A stretch of 64,000 bases of DNA from NCBI RefSeq assembly GCF_036381655.1, contig NZ_DASVCJ010000065.1, positions 173,630 to 237,629 on the forward strand. The letters run 5' to 3'. This document shows, piece after piece, positions 58,418 through 64,000 of this stretch. The translations under genes were made by a program, and so were the position numbers. Origin of the DNA: Ferrovibrio sp036381655. GTDB lineage: Bacteria; Pseudomonadota; Alphaproteobacteria; Ferrovibrionales; Ferrovibrionaceae. Every line of letters begins with the position of its first letter. Positions within the stretch are counted from its first letter, which is position 1. The notes under the pieces are model-generated. The model saw nothing but the letters and a program-made list of their open reading frames with translations, did no database searches and was not told where the DNA came from.

Positions 58418-58959
58418 TCCGGTATCCTCGCGCCTTCCGGATGAATCCCGGCTCGCACTTCCCGAATGCTGCGCCAGCTGGTGAAGGCGCAAACGATGGC
58501 AAGGAACGCGGTCCCCAACACGGCCGGGATATAGCCGAGCCAGACCGGTATCTGCAGGACCATGGTGGTTTCCTGATAGCCGCGCATTTCCAGTCCGCCA
58601 CGCAGCAACTGCCAGGCGAGCAGGCCGGCGATCAGCGTGTAAAGAACATTGCTGACGAAGTCGAGGCTGGACTGCGCCCGCGGCGACAAGCCAGCCGTGA
58701 AAATGTCGACAAAGACATTGCCGCGCGTGAATTGGCAATATGGCAGGAAGCAGAAGATTGCGACGCCGGTACCAAGCTCGACCAATTCGAAGTCACCGGG
58801 AACCGGCGCTGAAAATGTGGCGCGACCTGCAATACTCACCACCGTCATCAGCGCAACACCCGCCAGAACCAGTCCGCCAAAAAGGGCAAGCGCGACACAT
58901 CCCCGCCCGATGGCACGCTCTAAAACGCTCCCTGATCTCGTATCTCGATCGCTGGCCAT
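58414..58959 (-). CDS. TRAP transporter small permease (second copy)
   Basis: This is a 181-residue protein with four membrane helices and DctQ-like features such as VPGDFELVELGTGVAIFCFLPYCQFTRGNVFVD. I chose the ATG at 58959, six bases after GAGGGGG; an ATG six bases earlier (58965) is too close to that site. It starts the minus-strand permease unit. The 295-bp gap to the binding protein gene holds a direct repeat of TTGACAT (59122 and 59135) but nothing else clear. Confidence 0.9.
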   Translation of the reverse strand: MASDRDTRSGSVLERAIGRGCVALALFGGLVLAGVALMTVVSIAGRATFSAPVPGDFELVELGTGVAIFCFLPYCQFTRGNVFVDIFTAGLSPRAQSSLDFVSNVLYTLIAGLLAWQLLRGGLEMRGYQETTMVLQIPVWLGYIPAVLGTAFLAIVCAFTSWRSIREVRAGIHPEGARIPE

Positions 58960-59254
58960 CCTCATCCCCCCTCGAAATTGCTTGCAAGCGAAGGCGCTAG
59001 GCCCTTCCCGTTGCATCGCCCGCACGGGATAGGGCGTCGCAAGCATTCATCCGGCGTCTTTTTCCTCCTGCATTGCAGCGGAGCAGTATCTCCGCCGCGA
59101 TCAGCTTTTTCCACCGATGGTTTGACATGCAATTATTGACATAGCTGACAACCGATCCTCAAGATCGCTGTATGGCGACGGCGAGAAGTAACGAGCAAAT
59201 TACGCCATTGCTCTGCAATCGGGAAACCTAGGCAGGATAAGGGAGGAAAATGCC

Positions 59255-60298
59255 ATGTCCGCTATTCGCACATTTGCGGGATTATGCAGTGCTGCCATTT
59301 TGGGGCTGATTCAGCCGCTATCTCCGGCGCAGGCCGCCGATCAGATCACGCTGCGGGTGGAACACTTCTTGCCGCCGCAGTCGACTGCACAAGTCGGGCT
59401 GCTCGAGCCCTGGGCGAAAAAGGTAATGGCGGCATCCCATGGCCGGCTCAAGATAGAGATCTATCCGGCGATGCAACTCGGCGGCAAACCGCCGCAGCTT
59501 TACGATCAGGTCAAGGACGGCGTCATCGATGCGGCTTGGACACTGCCCGGCTATACCCCCGGGCGCTTTCCGACCTCGGAAGTCTTCGAGCTGCCTTTCA
59601 TGATCACGACCGCGGCTGCAACCAGCCGGGCCCTGTATGAATTCTATGAAAAGCACCTGCAGAAGGAATTCGCCGACGTACACCCGCTCGCCTTCCACGT
59701 CCATGCGCGCGGCCTGATTCACACGCGCGAGAAGGCCGTAACAAAGATCGAAGATCTGAAAGGCCTGAAGCTGCGCGCCCCCACCCGGCGGGTCGGACAG
59801 ATGCTGGAAGAACTCGGCGCAACCCAGATCGGCATGCCGGTACCCCAGGTCCCGGAGGCGCTGTCGAAGAATGTCATCGATGGTGCCGTGGTGCCGTATG
59901 AAGTCATCGTTCCGCTGCGTGTTCATGAGTTGACCAAATATCACGCCCAACTCGATGGTAAGCACGGGCTTTATACTTCGGTCTTCATCTTCGCGATGAA
60001 CAAGCGGAAATACGACAGCCTGCCCGCCGATCTGAAAAAGGCCATCGATGACAATTCCGGCGCCGCACTGTCGCAGGAAGCGGGAAGGATATGGGATCAG
60101 GCCGATGTTGACGGCTACGAGATCACGAAGAAAGCCGGCGGACAATTCACCTCAATCGGCGGCGCCGAGGCCGAACGCTTCCGCAAGGCGGCGGAACCCG
60201 TGATCGCGGAATGGATTGCGGATATGAACAAGAGAGGTTTCGACGGAAAGACGCTCTATAACGACGCTCTCAGCCTCATCGAAAAATATTCCAAGTAG
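59255..60298 (+). CDS. TRAP transporter solute-binding protein (DctP type, second copy)
   Basis: This 347-residue exported protein has a Sec signal ending near AQA-AD (about residue 28). The mature part has DctP features, including LKGLKLRAPTRRVGQMLEELGATQIGMPVPQVPEALSKNVIDGAVVPYEV, with the conserved Arg that binds the substrate carboxylate. It is divergent from its likely permease genes. The ligand is probably a carboxylic acid; the context suggests aromatic-acid uptake, which is inference. Confidence 0.93.
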   Translation: MSAIRTFAGLCSAAILGLIQPLSPAQAADQITLRVEHFLPPQSTAQVGLLEPWAKKVMAASHGRLKIEIYPAMQLGGKPPQLYDQVKDGVIDAAWTLPGYTPGRFPTSEVFELPFMITTAAATSRALYEFYEKHLQKEFADVHPLAFHVHARGLIHTREKAVTKIEDLKGLKLRAPTRRVGQMLEELGATQIGMPVPQVPEALSKNVIDGAVVPYEVIVPLRVHELTKYHAQLDGKHGLYTSVFIFAMNKRKYDSLPADLKKAIDDNSGAALSQEAGRIWDQADVDGYEITKKAGGQFTSIGGAEAERFRKAAEPVIAEWIADMNKRGFDGKTLYNDALSLIEKYSK

Positions 60299-60325
60299 AC
60301 CAGCGGGAATTTCCTGATCCGCAGG

Positions 60326-60357
60326 AAGGCCGGCGCAATCGCCGGCCTTTCTTTTTT
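60326..60357 (+). terminator. Rho-independent terminator after the second TRAP binding protein
   Basis: AAGGCCGGCG (60326-60335) pairs perfectly with CGCCGGCCTT (60340-60349) around a CAAT loop, followed by TCTTTTTT. This is a strong intrinsic terminator 28 bp after the stop codon. The rest of the 60299-60535 gap shows no further feature that I can support. Confidence 0.9.
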
Positions 60358-60535
60358 CGACTCTGGCGCGATGAAGCCTATCTTGTCCCGTCGCAAGCCA
60401 ACGTCGACCCGATTCCTGCTAACGCCATGTCATACCATATTTTTCAGCCGATCAGTCACAGGTTGATCACTGGCAAACCACCCCTTCACTGGGGTTCTAT
60501 GCTGACCACCCGCCTCATGCTCCCGAGGGTCCACT

Positions 60536-61702
60536 GTGACTGCGACAGCCGAAGCAGCCCGAACTGTCCCAATGACATCTGGCGTTCAGAAGCGTTTTGA
60601 GCGCGTTGCGGTCAGCAGCGTCTTCGGTGACCCGCTCGACCGCCGCACATGGTCTGCCGCGCCTTACAACCTGAGCCAGCAACTGAAGGCCCTCGGAATC
60701 GCGGTGGCCGGTGTGGGGACCGGCGCCATGCGCGGCGAGCAGGCATTGCTGGCAACCCATTTCAGCCTGATGGGGTATGGCACGCCGCGGAGCCGCGAGG
60801 CCGTCCTGCGAACACTGCCGGCGCGCCGCCGGGCTGCGGCGCGGCTGGCGGCGGCGATGGCCAGTTTGGGCATCCAGGATGCGCTGCATACCGGTAGCAT
60901 GGATCTTTTGCCGACAGAGGCCGAGGACGGCACCAGACATTATCTGTACTGCGACCATACCTGGTCTTTATCGCTGCAACACCGCCCGGATCGGAACCGC
61001 TATAGCGCCCGCGCGGTCGAAGCCTTCGAATTGCTCGAACATAAGTCATTGTCCTGTGCCGCCCATATTTTCACGTTCGGCGCATATGTTCGGGACCATA
61101 TCATCGATCATTACGGCATCCCGGCAGAGCAGGTCACCGCCGTAGGTTCCGGCATGGGCGAAATCGAGCCGTTCAACGGCGCCAAGGACTACAGCCGGCC
61201 GCATCTTCTGTTCGTGGCAAAACACCTATTCGTGGCCAAGGGCGGTGAGCTGCTGCTGGCGGCCTTCCGTATTGCGCGCAAGCATCGCCCCGACCTGCAG
61301 CTCACCATCGTCGGCGATCAGCGCAGCCGCCCCTTCGTGCCGGACGAGCCAGGCATCACGTTCCGCGCACATCTGCCTTGGGAAGAATTGCAGCGGCTCT
61401 ACCGCGAGGCGAGCCTGCTGGTCCAGCCCATGCTGAACGACCCGTGGGGACAGGTCTACCTTGAGGCCCTGCTGTCATGCACGCCGGTGATCGGCTTGTG
61501 GCGCAATGGCCTGCCGGAAATCACCGACAACGGCCGGTATGGCTTCCTGGTCGACGAAGCAGATCCGCAGGCGCTTGCGGCAACCATTCTCGATGCCATC
61601 TCAGATCCTCAGCGCCTGGCTCGCATGGGCGAAGGCGGACGGGATCATGTGTTGCAAACCTACTCGTGGAAGACGGTCGCTCAGCGGATCGCATTCATTT
61701 GA
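60536..61702 (+). CDS. Glycosyltransferase, GT4-like
   Basis: This is a 388-residue protein. The C-terminal half has the GT-B nucleotide-sugar site typical of GT4: LFVAKHLFVAKGGELLLAAF, LTIVGDQ, and the E-x7-E-like block VQPMLNDPWGQVYLEALLSCTPVIG with the two glutamate-region residues. Donor and acceptor are unknown. The following gmd and fcl genes make GDP-L-fucose, so a fucosyl or mannosyl transfer to a surface polysaccharide is plausible. The start is a GTG at 60536 with GAGGG upstream; no SD precedes the ATG at 60572. Confidence 0.82.
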   Translation: MTATAEAARTVPMTSGVQKRFERVAVSSVFGDPLDRRTWSAAPYNLSQQLKALGIAVAGVGTGAMRGEQALLATHFSLMGYGTPRSREAVLRTLPARRRAAARLAAAMASLGIQDALHTGSMDLLPTEAEDGTRHYLYCDHTWSLSLQHRPDRNRYSARAVEAFELLEHKSLSCAAHIFTFGAYVRDHIIDHYGIPAEQVTAVGSGMGEIEPFNGAKDYSRPHLLFVAKHLFVAKGGELLLAAFRIARKHRPDLQLTIVGDQRSRPFVPDEPGITFRAHLPWEELQRLYREASLLVQPMLNDPWGQVYLEALLSCTPVIGLWRNGLPEITDNGRYGFLVDEADPQALAATILDAISDPQRLARMGEGGRDHVLQTYSWKTVAQRIAFI

Positions 61703-61785
61703 GGAAACGCCCCTTGGATCGGCGGACCGGCGCAAAGACGCCTGACGCCACTCCCTAAGACCGGATCATAACAGAGGACGTTCTC

Positions 61786-62850
61786 ATGGCCGACAAAGTT
61801 GCACTCATTACCGGCGCTACCGGGCAGGACGGTGCCTATTTGGCGGAATTCCTGCTCGATCAGGGCTATATCGTCCACGGAATCAAACGGCGGTCGTCAT
61901 CAATCAATACCAAACGCGTCGATCACCTTTATCGGGATCCGCATGAATCGGGTGTTCGGTTCTTCCTGCATTACGGCGACATGACGGATTCAACCAATAT
62001 CATCCGCCTGATCCAGGAAACGCAGCCGACGGAAATCTACAATCTGGCCGCGCAAAGCCACGTCCAGGTCAGCTTCGACACTCCGGAATATACGGCCAAC
62101 ACCGATGCGCTCGGCACCCTCCGCATCCTGGAGGCCATCCGTATCCTGAAGATGGAGGACAGGGTGCGTTTTTACCAGGCATCCACCTCAGAGCTGTTCG
62201 GCAAAGTGCAGGAGATTCCGCAGCGGGAAACGACGCCGTTCTATCCCCGCAGCCCCTACGCTGCCGCCAAGCTGTATGCCTACTGGATCACCGTCAATTA
62301 CCGGGAGGCCTACAACATGCATGCCTCGAACGGTATTTTGTTCAATCACGAATCACCGATCCGCGGTGAAACATTCGTGACCCGCAAAATCACGCGCGCC
62401 GTTGCCGCCATCGAGCAGGGCCTGCAGAAATGCCTGTATCTCGGCAACATCGATTCCAAGCGTGATTGGGGCCATGCCCGGGATTACGTCGAAGGCATGT
62501 GGCGCATCCTCCAGCAGGACAAGCCGGACGACTACGTTCTGGCGACCGGCGAGGTGCACTCGGTGCGCGAATTCGTCGAGCTGGCTTTCCGCCATATCGA
62601 CCGCGAGATCGTCTGGGAAGGCAAGGGAGTGGACGAAAAAGGTATCTGCAACCGCACCGGCGACATCCTTGTCGCCGTCGATCCGATCTATTACCGGCCG
62701 ACCGAAGTCGATTTCCTACTTGGCGATCCGGAAAAGGCGCAGCGCAAGATCGGCTGGCGTCACAAGACCAGTTTCGAGCAGCTGGTCGCCGAAATGGTCG
62801 AGGCCGATCGCATCGGCCTGCAACACAGCGAGTATGCCAATGCCTGGTAA
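61786..62850 (+). CDS. gmd: GDP-mannose 4,6-dehydratase
   Basis: This 354-residue extended short-chain dehydrogenase has TGATGQDGAYLAEFL as the NADP motif (about residues 9-23), catalytic STSELFG and YAAAKLYAYW (Tyr-xxx-Lys), and the GDP-mannose-specific NHESPIRGETFVTRK. It forms GDP-4-keto-6-deoxymannose, the precursor of GDP-fucose, GDP-rhamnose and related sugars. Its end overlaps the fcl start. Confidence 0.97.
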   Translation: MADKVALITGATGQDGAYLAEFLLDQGYIVHGIKRRSSSINTKRVDHLYRDPHESGVRFFLHYGDMTDSTNIIRLIQETQPTEIYNLAAQSHVQVSFDTPEYTANTDALGTLRILEAIRILKMEDRVRFYQASTSELFGKVQEIPQRETTPFYPRSPYAAAKLYAYWITVNYREAYNMHASNGILFNHESPIRGETFVTRKITRAVAAIEQGLQKCLYLGNIDSKRDWGHARDYVEGMWRILQQDKPDDYVLATGEVHSVREFVELAFRHIDREIVWEGKGVDEKGICNRTGDILVAVDPIYYRPTEVDFLLGDPEKAQRKIGWRHKTSFEQLVAEMVEADRIGLQHSEYANAW

Positions 62851-63817
62851 GGAAAATTACGCTCTGGCCGGCAAACGGGTCTGGGTAGCCGGCCATCGCG
62901 GCCTGGTAGGCTCCGCGCTGGTGCGACGGCTGGCGGCGGAGGATTGCGAAATCCTGACGGCGCCGCGCCAGCAGGTCGACCTCCGCTCCAGGGAGCAGGT
63001 CGATCGATGGATGCGGGAAACGCGTCCCCAGGCTGTTTTCGTTGCCGCAGCCAAGGTGGGAGGCATCTATGCCAACGACACCAAGCCGGCGGAATTCATC
63101 TACGACAACCTGATGATCGAGGCGAATATCATCGACGCGGCCCATCGCTGTGACGTCGAGAAGCTGACCTTCCTCGGATCGTCCTGCGTTTATCCACGCA
63201 TGGCGCCTCAGCCGATCCCGGAATCGGCATTGCTCTCGGGCCCGCTCGAGCCGACCAATCAATGGTATGCCGTGGCAAAAATCGCCGGCATCAAGCTTGC
63301 TCAGGCCTATAGGTACCAATACGGCCGAAACTTCATCTCGGTCATGCCATCGAACCTCTACGGCCCCGGCGACAATTTCGACCTGATGGGCAGTCACGTC
63401 ATCCCGGCTCTGATCGCGAAGTTCCATCGCGCCATCGAGGAGCGCGCGGACGCGGTGGAAATCTGGGGGACCGGCTCCCCTCTGCGCGAATTCCTCTTCG
63501 TCGACGATGCCGCCGATGGCATCGTCCATGCGATGAAGCATTACTCCGATGAGGATATCATCAATCTCGGCTCCGGCCGTGAAGTCACGATTCGGGAGCT
63601 GGCCGAGACGGTTGGCCGCGTCACCGGCTTTCATGGCGAGCTGGTGTTCGATCAAAGCAAGCCGGACGGCACACCGCGCAAGGTGGTGGATGTCAGCCGC
63701 CTGCGCGGCCTGGGCTGGCAGGCGCAGACATCACTCGAAGATGGTCTGCGGCAAACCTATCAATGGTATATTGAAAATATCGCCTCTCATCGCGAGCCAT
63801 CCGTCGCGCATGCCTGA
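62840..63817 (+). CDS. fcl: GDP-L-fucose synthase
   Basis: This is a 325-residue protein with a GHRGLVGSALVRRL NADP motif, FVAAAKVGGI, SSCVYP and the catalytic WYAVAKIAGIK (Tyr-xxx-Lys). It epimerises and reduces GDP-4-keto-6-deoxymannose to GDP-L-fucose. It overlaps gmd by 11 bases from the ATG at 62840 (another ATG at 62834 is possible), so the two steps are translationally coupled. The pair supplies fucose for capsule, O-antigen or exopolysaccharide. Confidence 0.95.
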   Translation: MPGKENYALAGKRVWVAGHRGLVGSALVRRLAAEDCEILTAPRQQVDLRSREQVDRWMRETRPQAVFVAAAKVGGIYANDTKPAEFIYDNLMIEANIIDAAHRCDVEKLTFLGSSCVYPRMAPQPIPESALLSGPLEPTNQWYAVAKIAGIKLAQAYRYQYGRNFISVMPSNLYGPGDNFDLMGSHVIPALIAKFHRAIEERADAVEIWGTGSPLREFLFVDDAADGIVHAMKHYSDEDIINLGSGREVTIRELAETVGRVTGFHGELVFDQSKPDGTPRKVVDVSRLRGLGWQAQTSLEDGLRQTYQWYIENIASHREPSVAHA

Positions 63818-63864
63818 TGGGCTGCGGCCTCTCGCCAAGCAACGGATCCGGCGAATCCTCGGCT

Positions 63865-64000
63865 AGAGCGTAGTTCGATGTCTCTGAATCGTGTCTTGGG
63901 ACCTGTTTGAGACGGTGGTGAGTCCTTTGTGAGTCGGCGCCGGTTTTGGGTTTCGGGTTTTCGACGAATCAGATTCACCATCCCTGCTGGTAGGAGGTCA
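63865..64000. other. Non-coding tail, possible edge of a mobile element
   Basis: After fcl the last 183 bases have no convincing gene. From about 63865 the base composition drops and the sequence has repeated GAATC/GATTC words, including the palindrome GAATC-A-GATTC (63966-63976), and ends in a strong ribosome-site-like GGAGG at the window edge. This is the style of an insertion-sequence end with the transposase start just outside, but no transposase is visible, so this stays a suspicion. Confidence 0.3.

Noticed and set aside
59122..59141. A TTGACAT direct repeat as a definite promoter for the second TRAP binding protein
   Set aside because: Neither copy has a -10 at proper spacing, so it is only mentioned under the neighbouring gene.
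1..64000. CRISPR arrays, prophage genes, toxin-antitoxin or restriction systems
   Set aside because: I looked for regular spaced repeats, integrases, phage structural genes and defence-type gene pairs and saw none.

Overview
This is a GC-rich 64 kb chromosomal window that reads like an alphaproteobacterium, probably of the Rhodospirillales type. The evidence is a classic alphaproteobacterial aa3 cytochrome c oxidase operon with its assembly genes, a plant/alphaproteobacterial-type GshA, a FixL-like PAS domain, FNR/FixK-type palindromes (TTGA-N6-TCAA), an IclR-controlled protocatechuate pathway and several TRAP transporters. The genus cannot be fixed from this sequence alone. I saw no rRNA, tRNA, CRISPR array or intact insertion sequence.

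Layout. 1-7432 (minus strand) is the aa3 oxidase operon ctaC-ctaD-ctaB-small CoxF-like ORF-ctaG-ctaE-DUF983-surf1, followed by an M32 carboxypeptidase cut by the window edge. Facing away from it, 7643-11020 encodes a large sensor that fuses a histidine kinase to a FixL-like PAS, a degenerate GGDEF and an intact EAL domain; the shared promoter region holds an FNR/FixK-like palindrome. 11490-12396 is a scar with an IS1595-type transposase remnant, a frameshifted small gene and short tandem repeats. 12397-28386 is mostly housekeeping: tldD, cysE, a monoheme cytochrome, gshA, rsmE, ubiA, a YkgJ-like protein, phnM, a DMT exporter, a UbiD decarboxylase, a class III nucleotide cyclase, tldE/pmbA and cysQ. 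28402-35614 holds an SMR exporter and GST opposite a LysR gene that has lost part of its effector domain, then a molybdopterin oxidoreductase/FAD oxidase pair and a GabD-type dehydrogenase. 35818-38031 holds a lipoprotein, an alcohol dehydrogenase N-terminal remnant, an FNR/FixK box, a host-attachment-family gene, chaB and a pirin.

38105-45599 is a catabolic module for hexuronates: a Tat-exported TRAP binding protein with its permeases (minus strand) and, divergently, a GntR/FCD regulator, KdgD, uronate dehydrogenase, a cycloisomerase of the enolase superfamily and a galactarolactone isomerase. Together these should take galacturonate to 2-oxoglutarate semialdehyde, and the GabD-like enzyme upstream is a candidate for the last oxidation. 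45844-47199 is a DEAD-box helicase.

47246-52038 is the protocatechuate branch pcaHGBDC under a divergent IclR regulator, with a PcaR-like operator in the shared promoter. 52041-57070 continues the aromatic theme with a 4-hydroxybenzoyl-CoA thioesterase-like protein, a MarR regulator, a crotonase, a thiolase and an MFS transporter. A second TRAP transporter (57098-60298) follows. The window closes with a glycosyltransferase, gmd and fcl for GDP-L-fucose, and a non-coding tail that may be the edge of a mobile element.

The most interesting locus is the oxidase/sensor pair at 6.5-11 kb: a predicted heme-PAS kinase/c-di-GMP phosphodiesterase hybrid divergent from the terminal oxidase, with an anaerobox-like site between them.
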